NCBI GenBank assembly: GCA_023653785.1
Contig: JAMKCH010002883.1
Span: 211,501-275,500, forward strand
Reading direction: 5' to 3'
Length of the DNA stretch: 64,000 nucleotides
DNA from: Ophioderma brevispina
Lineage: Eukaryota; Echinodermata; Ophiuroidea; Amphilepidida; Ophiodermatidae
Part shown: in pieces, positions 21,154-33,557 of the stretch
How the letters are laid out: each line of letters opens with the position of its first letter
How positions within the stretch are numbered: position 1 is the stretch's first letter
The notes under the pieces: model-generated
Told to the model about the DNA's origin: nothing
Database searches by the model: none
What the model saw: the letters and a program-made list of their open reading frames with translations, nothing else
Program-made: the position numbers and the translations under genes

Positions 21154-23810
21154 GGGGTCTGTGGTTCGCAGTCATGTTGCAAAACAAGAAACATGGCCTA
21201 ACTGCTAAAATTACAACTTGAGGTGTGTTACTTTTTACCCAGTGCTGTTTTTTTTATCTATTGTATTTGATTCTATGATACTTTTTAGTAAAGTATGGCC
21301 AAATGAAACACCCCTTTTACACAATACATAGCGGATATCGTGCAGTATTGGCAGTAGGACTAGGCGGTACGATACGTCATGTTTAGAGTGTTCCGCCCCA
21401 TCCGAGGTTTTCGAGGCGCCGATGGGAAGAAATTACGATCCTGTAATTTTCATTTACTTGTTTACAGTATTTTGCTGTAAATTGCACGTGATATTACAGG
21501 GTGGGTGTGTGATAGTAATCACATATTACTAATGCGCAATTTTATACACCGCGCATTTCACGTTGCATGTCACCCCTTAAATTGTTAAAAAACAATTAGA
21601 GTAACAATTTTGCAAAACCTGAAATAAAATGCTTAAAGAAATAAAACATAAGATGATTTCTTATTTCTGCTAGTGTTTTTTCCGTTGGTGTCTTTCTTTT
21701 TTTTATATTTTGAGTAAAATCACCAAATGAAGCTCGGCCTCAATACACGATCCGCTAATGACAGGTAAGATTACGTACACTCTCTCAATTGGTTAACATC
21801 TTTATGTCATTTCATGTCCGGACTGTGGTCATCACGATCATTTAATACACATAGCTTCTATTACTTTTTGTGGCATCACTTGACTTCAGTGGTGTTTGTA
21901 TTTTATCAAGGACTTTTATGTCACATATTGACACAAAGAAATTGAATTTGCGTAACACAGTTAATCGTGAAGTGTTTGGCCTATGTTTGCTGTAGTAATT
22001 AGTGTATACCAGTACCACAATGTTCGGACTTAGACTGGTAACTTGCCGATCATAGCGCCTTGCAGATAGTTAGAACTCGATGGTTATATACGTGCCAAAG
22101 AGTTAGCGGGCACCAGCGAATATCAGCGAGGTCAAACTTACCAGAGCACGAATGCCTTAGCCTAAGTTGTTATCACGCCCTCTATAACTAGTCAAGTGGC
22201 TTAATACGCCGTACGTCGAAGGTGAAAAGAAACCTATACGGATTTGTACAGTGTTTTCGCATGCAAAAACTAAGGTAGATGTTCATGATTTGTAAACACA
22301 CGTCTTTAACTCTTTGGAAATCTTGACGAACAATAACTACAATGCACATTCGCGACTTTTATCTTTACCTATACGGATTTATAATGCAAATCTTTTCGTC
22401 TAAAACTAATCACACAGTTCCTAAATCTAACTTCTAGAAAGGCACCCATGTATTTCGTTTGTCCATGCAATCCTATGGGGTTTATAACTTCCGGGTTAAA
22501 ACCCATAGCAAAGCACGGTCTCCGACCGTGCGAAAAGAAATCCTTTAGCGTGTCCATTTTGTGGCCTGATATATTTTAAAAATACTCATGTTGGATTACT
22601 AGAAAACGTGAGCATTTTGATTCTTGATTTTCTTACACTAACCCTTTCTACCTTTGGTAGATTCTGTATAGATTTTAACACATAGATCCGTGACCAATGA
22701 CCTAAGACAAGGCTCGTTTCAATCATTTCATTTTAACTAGGCGGTCGCCCGGCTTTTGCGATTACGATACTCTGACTTTCTTGACCCGGGCGAGCTTTTT
22801 TTAAATACTTGTTTGAAAACCATTTTTCACGATTAGTAGCACCTCCGGCAATGCAAACTTGTTCTGTCGCAACCCTAGTTACACCCACTCACCCAATTTG
22901 AAGGCTGAACGACCTTTGAACTCCGAGAACAACGGCGGGCAGACAGACAGAGATGACGACACACAGAATTAGCCTATTACTGATACATTTTTATTAATTC
23001 CGAATAAGTTCTTAGTAATACATAATTTTGAATTTTTTAGAATACTGGAATATTTTTGATAGCTCAGCGACTATAGTCGCCTTCACAACAAACCTACACC
23101 ACTTCTTAATAATACCGTCCTTGCTAATCCTTGAAATATCCAAGTTTAGGTATGTTATGTCGAATGATGAAAGTCAATTAAAGCCACAATCAGTCATTTT
23201 ATTCTAAAATCAAAATGCAATTTGTCTTTAAATTGCTAGTGGTAGGTCAAATCAACAACTTATATTACTGTTCTTTATGAAAAACAGACACTTAAGCATT
23301 TTAAAAGCGGTCTTGAGGATGCCATTTACGATGGTTTATACACCTAAAAAAAGTCAGATCCCGACTTTTATTAGTAAACAATGCATAAAAAATCACCATT
23401 TCTTGACAAATACGGCGTGTTACAATTAGCCACTTAAAGGAGGAGCCTTTACTACAAAATGATGAAAAATAGGGGCGTGATTTGAATATATTTTGAAAAA
23501 AATCGCAGATAGTGGCTTTGATTGGTTAGCGTTTCATACTTTTGGAATAAGGTACAAGGTGACTATATTAATTTGAGATAATTCAATCATTGCAAGGGTT
23601 CTGAGTGCAAGACAGACACTGTGCAAAGCGCAAAAATCCATGCTTAAAACATATTTGTGACCAGATTTGTAACAATTAGATTATTGACAGACAAACTGAT
23701 GTTAATGTTTGGTAAAACCTGTAATAAACATGGTTTATAGCAAATTTAAACAGGGAAAAGTTTGACGAGACGAGACATACATTTTCATATTTTACCATAT
23801 TCTCAAAACA
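21154..23810. other. AT-rich non-coding stretch
   Basis: No gene recognised. A perfect 8-bp stem with a 3-nt loop (GCACGGTC TCC GACCGTGC) lies at 22513-22531, and CCTATACGGATTT occurs at 22231 and 22366. A phrase shared with 1296-1319 is at 22697-22720. Confidence 0.4.
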
Positions 23811-23942
23811 GTTGAATGCAGATCCGTCGGAATAGGTTTTTTTTTCAAATGGGAAAAGAATTGCGCCATGTGGATGATGTTACAACGAGATTGGGCTTAA
23901 TTCCGTATTGAATACATGGTTCCATCGGATCTGCACTTGAAC
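23811..23942. repeat. Inverted repeat, ~22-bp arms (132 bp overall)
   Basis: GTTGAATGCAGATCCGTCGGAA at 23811 (shown in two parts: GTTGAATGCAGATCC and GTCGGAA) pairs with TTCCATCGGATCTGCACTT near 23920 with few mismatches. A small MITE or fold-back is likely. Confidence 0.6.
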
Positions 23943-24227
23943 GGTCTCTTCTGTACAAAAATAGTATCAGACGGGCAAATAATCTATATTTCTACAATTG
24001 TTTTTCAAAGCAAAAAAGTTTTTAACAAAATAATTATGTTGATACAAAACGAAACAGATACAGGTTGTAAACGGGCACCTGGGAATCGATTTAGCTATTG
24101 TAATCGTTTTGTTTCGAAAAAAGAGGAGCAACGCGTGAAATTATTGTACTCCTGGTATCTAGGTTGGTTAACCAGCAAAATACCAAAAAAGCAATGTTGT
24201 GATATACAGCTTGTCTCAAAAAAGTGG

Positions 24228-25243
24228 TACAATCAGAAAAAAATTGGTTAAATATGAAATTTCAAAATAAGTCATTCTTACTTGGCATAATATTAAAGAA
24301 CAAAGACCAGGCTTTCCAATGGTGTTTGTTTCATCTTATTTGCTTTTTTCATTTAGTGCGATATACCAAAATCGATTTTGTGCCACTTTTATGCATGGGC
24401 AGAGTTGCTTCGCCCAGTTATTCCATGCTGTCTTGAAGCTCAAAACAAAAGATTGCACCTTGACAAAAGAAACAACACACAGAGTAAAGTAAACAAAAGA
24501 AGTCTAGTTTTATCGACACACGTTTTAATAGTCAACATAATCAGTTCAATGATAAATAACTTCTTTTCATAAATAATAAACAATACAAATATTTATTGCA
24601 CGTCAATGAAATGGAACTTTGAATTTATTACAAAATTGGTATCTGTTAAAATCATGCCAGAAGGAATGTAATTGCAACCAAAATAAACACTCCAAATCCA
24701 AAGAAATAGTTTAAAATATTGCACTATCTTTGTGCATTTACTAATTGTTGAAGTCAATAAAAATTTGAATTTGGAAGCAAAGTATCAAAGTGTTGGTAGA
24801 AAGTTGCGTTTGATGATACTTCAAGACCATAAAACTCTCCTCCAGGTTGCTGTACGCTCATGGTTCTCTTCTAACAAACAGACAGTATGTCGAATGTTAT
24901 TCCACTTTATCTAAAAGCCAGAAATTAATGATCATAACTCCACAATTACGGAAACTTTAAAGTGTTCTTTATGAAGAGTAATTCCCTTTTAAAGATTTTC
25001 ATATCTGTTAAAGTGTGAATAACTTATGTTTAACAAATCGTCCACCGTTTGCACTCAACCAGAAAGTGGCACAACTCGATTTTTGTGTTCCGCATTAAAA
25101 TGAAGTTATATCTCGATTGAAACAAGCAAATGAGATGAAATAAAAATTCCTGGAAAGCCTGGTCTTTTTCTTGAATGTGATGTACAAAACGACCTCTTAC
25201 TATGTTGAGATATAATATTGAAAAAATCCGGTTTTTGAGTGTA
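24228..25243. mobile_element. Long-TIR element (~1.0 kb), probably non-autonomous
   Basis: The left arm (24228 to about 24400) and right arm (about 25050-25243, inverted) share AAAGACCAGGCTTTCCA, TTTCATCT(T/C)ATTTGCTT and AAAATCGA(T/G)TT(T)GTGCCACTTT in the same order. The outer ends are TACAATCAGAAAAA and its inverse TTTTTGAGTGTA, so a TA target duplication is possible. Inside, a 60-codon frame (24732-24914) has no recognised transposase motif. The repeated arm makes similar short peptides on both strands, which are TIR shadows and not genes. Confidence 0.65.
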
Positions 25244-26364
25244 CATTTCTTTTGAGAAGGCTGTAGGTGTTCTCTAATATCAGGAGGGTGCACTGTGTAC
25301 AAATGCCCCAAGACAATTCGATACGATAGTGATAGCGACACCATTTTCGATAAGCTACATAATTAATTATGCATAAAGCGTATTCATGACGTAAACAGGG
25401 GGATGACGTAGGTGATAGCGCCACGCACGACTGGCGAAATATAAGCTACAGATTCATGCAGATCAGGGTGCAGTACGCATCCATTCTCTTGACCGAGGGT
25501 CCTATCCCGATTGATTTAGGATCCCTGCTAATATTCTAATTATGCCTAATGACAGACAAGTCAAGTCACATGTTGCACTTTCGTGTTTGCGTAAGTTTTT
25601 CAAAATACGAATAAAACGAAGCCTAATGATTTTTCAGAAACAGAGAACAAGAAAATCCTCCGCCATCGATTGTTACACAACAATACCTGAAAAAGATAAT
25701 ATTTTATCATAGCGTGGGTATTAATAGAGTGTAGGCCGCGATGAATTCTCCATGAGATATTGTAAGTGATAACGTATCATTCAAAGCTCTTTCTGAAAAA
25801 AATCCTCTTTAAGTGTACAATGATGTTATAGCATAGAGTATTCATGAAGAAGTATGCTATTCATAAATCTGTGTGGAAATGATTTTAATGTATACCATAG
25901 CGATGGCCTTCTTGTGATAATGCTCAACATTTTCCTTTTGACGTAGATGACATTTGAAACTAGTATAAGCAGTTATTATTTCATTGTAAAATATCTTAAA
26001 CAGATGTACTTTGATTCACGTTTGCACTTTAAAAAGATTAATACATAATGACGCAACAACTTAAACCTAAAAAGTCGACAACAGTTTTTATATAAAATCG
26101 AGCATGATAAATAACTGCACCGCGACTGACAAACACATCTGAAGGTTCGTTTGTCTGTTCGTTCCTAAATCTAATTTTGCATAACATGCTTAGCACATTA
26201 CATTTGGGGTTATAAAGGTAAATTTATGCTCGTTTATACCGTAGTGTCTTGTTAGTTTTTCCATGATCTAATCACATGAAAAAGGACATTACCTCTAAAG
26301 ACGTTATAATATTTTTTTCAACGTCTTTTTATTACTTTAGTGTTTGCAACTCTACGCTTCGAAT
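25244..26364. other. AT-rich non-coding stretch
   Basis: No gene or repeat recognised. Confidence 0.4.
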
Positions 26365-27565
26365 GTCTAATAGGTATTGGTCTAACCTGTGTTATCATTG
26401 GGCAATGGCAACACACGCAGTTTTTTTTTTTTACATTTTTATGCATTACTCAATACCGGCAAGCATGTAACCAATGTTAGGTTTAGGTATCCAACCTCTG
26501 TTTTATAGCATTGTCCAATGTCGAAACACACTTCGTTTTATGTTTTTCATTAACACGCATTACTCAATACCAGTAAGCATGTAAGCCATGCGTATAGTGA
26601 GGGATCCCCAACCTTTGTGTTATTAGCATTGTCCATGTTTGACGTCACTTAGTTTTATGTTTTTACATTACACGCATTACTCATCGGTAAGATGTAAACC
26701 ATGGGTATACTCTTATGGATGCCCAACCATTGTGGGTTTATATCATTGTCCATGTCCTACAGACTTAAGTTTTATGTTTTTTACATTACACACTTTACTC
26801 AATAACCGGTAAGGCATTAAACCATGGAATAAGTGGAGGACCCACCTCTTGGTGTTTATAGCATTTTGTTCCAATGGTCGAACACATTAAGGTTTTATGT
26901 TTTTACATTACACGTATTACTCAATACCGGTAAGCATTTAAACCATGGGTATACTTATGGATGCCCAACCTATTGTTTTTATATCATTGTCCAATGTCTA
27001 CAAACTTAGTTTTATGTTGTTAATTACACACTTTACTCAAGAACCGGGAAGCATGTAAACCATGGGTATAAGTGAGGACCAACCTATTGTTTAACATTGT
27101 CCATGTCGAACATTAGGTTTTATGTTTGGGGGGGGGGGGTTTTTACAATTTACAAAAAATTTACAAACAACAACAACGCATTCCCATTACCGGTAAGCAT
27201 GTAAACCGTGGGTATGTAGCTAGTGATGCCCAACCTATTGTGTTATAAATACATTGTCCCAATTCCTACAAGACGTAGTTTTTATGTTTTTACAAATTAC
27301 AACACACACTTTAACTCATCCATCCCGGTAAGCATAAGCATGTACACCAGGGTTATACGTGAGACACACAACCTAATTGTGTTAAAAACTTGTCCCCTGT
27401 CGACACACTTAGTTTTAAAGTTTTTACATACATTAACACAACAAAACAAATACACCCTCATTACTCAATCCAACCCCGGTACGCATGTAAACCATGGTAG
27501 GTTAGGGATTTATCAACCTAACGTTGTTTTCGTCTCTTGTCCACTCTCTCCCACAACTTATTTTT
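26365..27565 (+). repeat. 118-bp satellite, array 1 (~9 degenerate units)
   Basis: Units carry, in order, ATTACTCAATACCGGTAAGC, ATGTAAACCATGGGTATA, GGTTAGGGATGCCCAACC, TATTGTGTTATAGCATTGTC, CAATGTCGACACACTTAG and TTTTATGTTTTTACATTACA. AAGCATGTAA-like anchors fall near 26459, 26574, 26690, 26809, 26930, 27049, 27195, 27330 and 27480. Differences are mostly indels, many in homopolymers, which suggests sequencing error on top of real divergence. A G-run at 27127-27139 interrupts one unit. Confidence 0.92.
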
Positions 27566-29190
27566 ATGTTTTTTCATTCTTTTCATTTCATTTATTAAAA
27601 ACATGCACTTGCGGCCACAAAGGCCAATTACAACATTATGCACATTAAAGAACAAAAAAGGGTTCTATATCAGTAAGATCAGCAAATTAAATCAAGTATT
27701 AAAATTTCAGATATTGCCAGATTATAAATAAAATACAGTTCATATCCTTAAACTTATTAATTTAAAACCATCAAAGATAAACACAAAGATGGTACCGACA
27801 CACAAGAATTATCTCGCATTCAAACAAAACAAATTAAAAAGTGATCAATATTGTGGCTTGCATGCCATACTAACCCGACTTGTTAAGTAACCTGATGTAG
27901 TAGGGTATGGGGCTATTTTGGGACCGTGAAGTTCTGAACCGCAGCTGCGATATTTTGTTCGCATTGCGAAGGTTTGGAGCCATGAGCTTCCATCCTGGAT
28001 GGAGAAAGAAGATGTTCTGTACGCTTGATTGGAAAGCCCCTTCGCAAACCTGCGACAGTGGATCTTCCCTTCTATCCCCAGAAACTCAAGGCCACAAACC
28101 TACAAGCCTCCCATAAGAGAATATCGTCTGACCTAAATATTCTGCATGCGCTTATTTGGAGTTTTTTATAAGCTTTTGACTGATAACTCGTAAGGGAAGA
28201 CTGCCATACAACATCACTTCTTCCATGAGGGGTCTAGGTAACCCTTATTTAACTGGGATCAGTTCTTCATCACAGAACCCGACTTTCTTCAGGAGCCTAG
28301 CAATGTAAAGTTTTTGATTGTCCTTTTTAATGATTCCCATTTTCCTGGATATTGGGGGGGGTATCCCATCTCGATCATTTGTATCCAGATGCCTATTATT
28401 TTTGCTTGGTTAACAAAATTGAGGGGAACATCAGAAAATACTTAATTTGCATGAGCAGGGGGAACCTGTTTGAAGCACACTTGGATGGCCTGACATTTTT
28501 TGGATTCAAACTAAGCTTAATTGGTTTTTAGTCCCTCTGTGAATCATCGAGCGTGTGCTGAGCTTGCTTGATTGAGGATATGATCTATTTTCCGCAAGTG
28601 TCAGATCATCCACGTACTTCCAACAGCTCAATGTATGTTGTCCTTTCTAATTGAACAACATCATTTATGATCACCTTAAAACCAATGGGACCTAATTTTG
28701 TACCTTGAGGTAGAGCACCATTAAAGCTTGTACTCGGAGAGCGGTTTTTTATACCTAACACAAAACTTGAACACGGTTGCTGCCAAGTCACACACATGGG
28801 ACCAATTGATCTTACTGACTCCCAGCGTAAAATTCCTCAATGAGAATAGAATGGTCTCCCATATCAAACGCTTTGGAGAAGTCAGGAGAACCACCGTTCC
28901 GATGTTGTTGACTGGTCAGCACCCTGATGCAAATTATGAAGGAGACAGTTAATGAGAATGGAGATCCCACTGACATTTCCAACTGGCCGGTGTCAATTTT
29001 GTGCTGGAGTCATTCGCAAACCCAGTTGGTAACACCCTTCACTTAGTTTGCGAGCAATCGGTTAGCGAGAAGTCTTAATTTGTCAGGGTTTGGGCGGTTT
29101 TTGGTTTTTGGTAATAGGTACGACAATAGCTCTTTTCCATTGGGTGGACCACACCCTCCAGTAAAGAAGCGTTCAGGATATTAGTTAAAG
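27566..29190 (-). pseudogene. Non-LTR retrotransposon RT fragment, copy 1, inside the satellite
   Basis: Minus strand, 29190 to 27566, in several frames. Blocks in order: an RT finger region (SLLEGV-type, then IPKTK), TDFSKAFD at about 28861-28895, GALPQGTKLGP at 28688-28719, YVDDLT (catalytic Asp pair) at 28599-28616, RLLKKVGFCDEELI at about 28280, and a C-terminal part with LRNANKISQLR at about 27960. This is the RT and thumb region of a CR1/Jockey-superfamily non-LTR element. The N-terminal endonuclease is absent. The 3' end (plus-strand left side) has a tail rich in AATAAAATGAAATG. Both edges run directly into satellite sequence, at the same points as in copy 2. Frameshifts are many, and some may be assembly errors. 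Confidence 0.88.
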
Positions 29191-30164
29191 GGGTTCTTTA
29201 CTCAATAAAGGTAAGCATGTAAACCATGGCTATAAGTTAGGAATGCCCCAACCTATTGTGGTTATAGCAGTGTCCACTGTCAACACACTTAATTTTCATG
29301 TTTTTTACATTACATCACATTACTCATACCCGGTACGCATGGTAAGCCTTGGCTATAGGTAGGGATGGCCCACCTATTGTGTGATAGCAGTGTTCAATGT
29401 CGAATTATACACATTACACACATTACTCAATAACCAGTAAGCATGTTAACTATGGGTATAGGTTAGGGATTCCCAACCTATTGTGTTATAGCAGTGTCCA
29501 ATGTCTACACACTTAGTTTTATGTTTTTAACATTACACGCATTACTCAATACCGGTAAGCAATGTAAACCAGGGGTATAGGTTATGGATGCCAACCTATT
29601 GTGTTATATCATTGTCCATGTCTACAGACTTAGTTGTATGTTTTTACATTACACACTTTACTCCATACCGGTAAGCATGTAAACCATGGGTATAAGTGAG
29701 GACCAACCTATTGTGTTATCAAAGCCATTAAGTCCATTCGACAGACAATTAGGTTTACTGTTTTTACAATTACACTCATTAACCTAAATACGAGTAACCT
29801 CATGTAACCCATGGGTATAGCTTATGGATGCCCAACCTATTGTGTTAATAAGTCATTGTCCAATAGTCTACAAGACTCAGATTTTCTCATAGAATTATTA
29901 CAGGGTTACACACTTTTTACTCATACCGTAAGCATGTAACATGGGTATAAGTGATTGACACGCACACCTATTTTTTTATCCATTGTCCAATGTCGGCACA
30001 CTTAATTTTTCTTAAGTCTTTTACATCTACACGACACTTACTCAATACCCGGACCGCATGTAAACCATGCGGGTAGGTATAAGCGATTACTCAACTACTC
30101 TATGGTAGTTATATAAGCAAATATGGCCAATCATCGTGCCACACATATATTTTTATGTGTTGTT
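29191..30164 (+). repeat. 118-bp satellite, array 2 (~8 degenerate units)
   Basis: Same monomer as array 1. AAGCATGTAA-like anchors lie near 29212, 29335, 29440, 29557, 29672, 29800, 29930 and 30055. The array begins directly at the 5' edge of RT copy 1 (CTTTACTCAATAAAGGTAAG) and ends at the 3' tail of RT copy 2. Confidence 0.92.
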
Positions 30165-31985
30165 ACATTCTTTTCATTTCATTTTATTAAAACCCATCCT
30201 TGTGGCGCGCAAAGGCAAATTACAACATGTAGATTGCACAAGACATAAACCGACACAAACCAGGTTCAACTATATTCCATCAGATTCAAGCAATCAAATG
30301 CAAAACCATTAACCTCAACCGTAATTAAAATTTCCAAGCTATACGGGGCAAACATATACTAAAAATAAAAATCACACGATTCCAATATCACATACAAATT
30401 AAAAAAAATATGGCACCAATTCTTTGGAATTCCTTGGTCAATATGCAAAACAAAAGAGAATAGTAGACAACACCACAAGAATTATACTTGCTCATTCAAA
30501 ACAAAACAAATTAGAAGAGTGATCAAAATATTGTGGCGTGCCATGAACATAAGTAACCCTACTTGTTAATACCTGATGTAAAGAATAGAGTAACTTGGCG
30601 GGCTATTTTGGTACCGTGAAGTTCTGAACCGCAGCTGCGATCTTTTGTCGCATTGGCGTAGTTATGCGACGCCCATGAGCGTCCATCCATGGATGGAGCA
30701 AAGAAAAGCTGTTCTGTAAAATACGCTATAATAACAATTAGGAAAGCACGCCTGTCGGCAAACCTGCAAGACAGGTGATCTTCCCGTCTATCCACCAGAA
30801 CTCAAGGCCACAACACCTGAACAGCCTCCGCAATAATGAATAATCTGACCTAAAATAATTCTGCATGCGCGTATTATGGCAAGAATTTTGTGTTTTCCTT
30901 ATAGCGTGGTTGACCTGATTACTCGTATGGCAGAAGCGCCATACAACATAACTCGTATTCCATGAGGGGTCTAAGGTAACCCTTATATACTGTGATCAGT
31001 TCTTCATCACAAAACCCGAATTTCTTCAGGAGCCTAAGCACTCATCCACACTTATATTAATGTGAATTAATGCCTTTATTATGACATTTCCCTGGATATT
31101 GGTATCCCATATCAGATCAATTTTTGTACAAGATGCTAGTAATTTTTTTGCTTACGAGCTTAACAAAATTGAGGGGAACATCAATAAATACTTAAGCATT
31201 AGCAATGAGCAGGGGGAAACCTGCTTTGAAGCACACCGACTGGATGAGCCTGACGATGTTGTTTGGATTCAAACTAAGCTTATTGGTGTTCAGTCCGACT
31301 CGTGACTCTCGAGCTAATGTGCTGAGCTTGCTTGATTGAGATATGAAGCTATTTCCGCAAGTGTCAGATCATCCACGTACTCCAACATCCACAATGTTGT
31401 TGATCCACTTTCTACAGTGAAACAACATCATTATAATATCACACCACGAAACACACAATGGGACCTAATTTTGTACTTGAGGTAGAGCACCATTAAGAAG
31501 CTTGTACTCGGAGAGCGCTTGTTTATACCGAACCCATTGAACACGTTGCTGACAAGTCACCCAACCAGGGGACAATGATCTACCGGACTCCCAAGCGGAT
31601 AGATTTCTCAATGAGAATAGAATGGTGTCTAAACTAAACATATCGAATGCTTTGGAGAAGTCCGTGAGAACCACCGTTCCGATGTTGTGACTTGTCAGCA
31701 CCAATGATGCAAACTTATGAAGAGACTAAATTGAACATGGGAGATCCCACTGACATTTCCAAACTGCCATGAGTGGCATTAATTGTCTTGATGTCAGTCC
31801 AAACCCCAGTTGGTACAAACCCTTCATTAGTGTTTGCGAGGCAATCGGTTAGAGAAATAAACAGTCTTAATTTGGTCAGGTTTGGGCGGTTTGGTTTTTG
31901 GTCTAGGTAGACAAGAGCTCTTTTTTTCCATGGGTGGGAACGCACACCCTCCAGAAAAGAAGCTTCAGGATATTAGTTAAAGGGG
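30165..31985 (-). pseudogene. Non-LTR retrotransposon RT fragment, copy 2, inside the satellite
   Basis: Minus strand; the same segment as copy 1 and with the same two breakpoints. Visible blocks: KPNRPNLTKLRLFISLTDCL (about 31850-31910), VVLTDFSKAFD (31642-31675), GALPQ then TKLGP around 31461-31492, YVDDLTLAE at 31355-31379, FCDEEL near 31005, and the C-terminal LRNANK..SQLR region near 30640. It is about 200 bp longer than copy 1, mostly through scattered extra bases. Shared truncation points mean the two copies come from one insertion that was later duplicated with its satellite flanks, or from a mis-assembly, and not from two independent insertions. Confidence 0.88.
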
Positions 31986-32631
31986 TGCTTACTCAATAAA
32001 GGTAAGCATGTAAACCATGCGAAAGTTAGGATGCCACCCTATGTGTTATAGCAGTGTCCAATGCAACACACTGAATTTGCATGTTTTTACATATACCAAC
32101 ACATTACATCAATAACCCTGTACGCATGTAAGCCTTAGGTATAGGTTAAGGATGCCCAACCTATTGTGTTATCGCATTGTTCACTGGCTCATATCTATTA
32201 CATTACCCGCATTACTCAATACCAGTAAGCATGTAAGCCATGCGTATAGGTTAGGGATGCCCAACCTATTGTGTTATAGCATTGTCCAATGTCAGCACGC
32301 TTAATTTTTATGTTTTTACATTTCACGCATTACTCAATACCGGTAAGCATGTAAATCATGGGTATAGGTTAGGGATACCCAACCTATTGTGTTATATCAT
32401 TGTCCAATGTCGACACACTTAGTTTTATGTTTTTACATTTCACGCATTACTCAATACCGGTAAGCATGCAAACCACGGGTATAGGTTAGGGATACCCAAC
32501 CTGTTGTGTCATAACATTGTCGACACACTTAGTATTAAGTTTTAATGTTTTTACATTACACGCATTACTTAATACCGGTAAACATGTAAACCATAGGTAT
32601 AGGTTAGGGATGCCCAACCTATTGTGTCATA
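31986..32631 (+). repeat. 118-bp satellite, array 3 (~6 units, clean)
   Basis: Anchors at 32002, 32116, 32227, 32345, 32462 and 32580, with a regular 117-118-bp period from 32227 on. Units are well conserved here, unlike in arrays 1 and 2. The array is broken at 32631 by a TIR element and resumes for about 45 bp at 33558-33600. ATAGGTTAGGGATGCCCAAC followed by CTAT is a near-palindrome (20 of 24 positions) in each unit. Confidence 0.95.
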
Positions 32632-33557
32632 GGTCCATTCTCCGAAAAAGTCGTTTTTAGTGTCGCTCACAGTCATGCACAGTTTTAAAGCTTGTTTTTG
32701 GCCGTTAATAATGAATGTTTATTAATATAAATTATACTTAGGAGTTATGTTTTCAAAATGATCGGGACTAGAAGTTGTAACCGGAGGAGAAAGTATTAAG
32801 CAATGGGGCTAAAGATGTATAATTCTTGCTTTTCGCCATGTCGCCAGCCCAAAATCCGTGTCCCTGCTCGTTACGCAAGAGCGCATATCACAGATTACAT
32901 TGCATTTTTATCAGCCTATATTATGCCCTAATTATTAAGTTCAAAACATGATAATATTGGATTAGTAAAGTTTCGCAAGAGTTTTCTGAGAGCATGTCGC
33001 CAATATTGCAGCCAGATACGTTACCATAATTCGAATGGATACAAAATTGCTAAAAATAACGCAATACCAATGTTCCAATATGTGATAACTCGAGAAGATG
33101 TCAATGTTAAATTATACATGTTTTGCATAAAAATCTGGTTTCAAAGTAACAATTTCCAGCCCAAGTAATGAAGAAATCCCTCATGTTACGTTCATACCGC
33201 GCCAGATACGTTACCGCCCTCCTGCTACGCTTTTGCAAAACGGCGTGCTACATAAAGTCGAATACTACACCATGCTTTAGTATGAAGGTAATACCTGATA
33301 AGGTATAGAGACTAAGTCGGTGAAGCACGTACTTTCATCAAGAACAGCACGACTAAGAAAAAGGCCGACCAGATACGTTATCCACCAACGTCAGGCAATA
33401 TACTAAAAATCGGATATTTTTTAAAGATCACCCATGCATTGTTCCGTGTTCTGAGAATATTAAAGTTTACGATTTTCAATGATTTTCAGGAATTCCTTAA
33501 TGTTGATATTTGGTCATTTTGGAGACCAAACTTGAACACTTTATCGGAGAATGGCCC
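32632..33557. mobile_element. TIR DNA transposon, non-autonomous (926 bp), inserted in a satellite unit
   Basis: The left end GGTCCATTCTCCGAAAAAGT (32632-32651) and the inverse of the right end, GGGCCATTCTCCGATAAAGT (33538-33557), match at 18 of 20 positions. ATA flanks both sides (32629-32631 and 33558-33560). Undisturbed satellite units read TGTT(or C)ATAGCATTG at this point, so the empty site is visible and ATA is the 3-bp target duplication. Inside, CCAGATACGTTACC occurs at 33012 and 33202 and as CCAGATACGTTATCC at 33369, perhaps as transposase-binding sites. There is no long open frame. The superfamily is not assigned: 3-bp duplications occur in PIF/Harbinger and some others, but ATA is not the usual Harbinger target. 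Confidence 0.9.

Noticed and set aside
27223..27731. Plus-strand frames at the end of array 1 (up to 141 codons)
   Set aside because: They run through satellite and the 3' tail of the RT fragment; no motif, and the opposite strand explains the sequence.
32605..32610. TTAGGG telomere hexamer in the 118-bp satellite
   Set aside because: It occurs once per unit in a non-telomeric context and is never in tandem, so there is no sign of a telomere.
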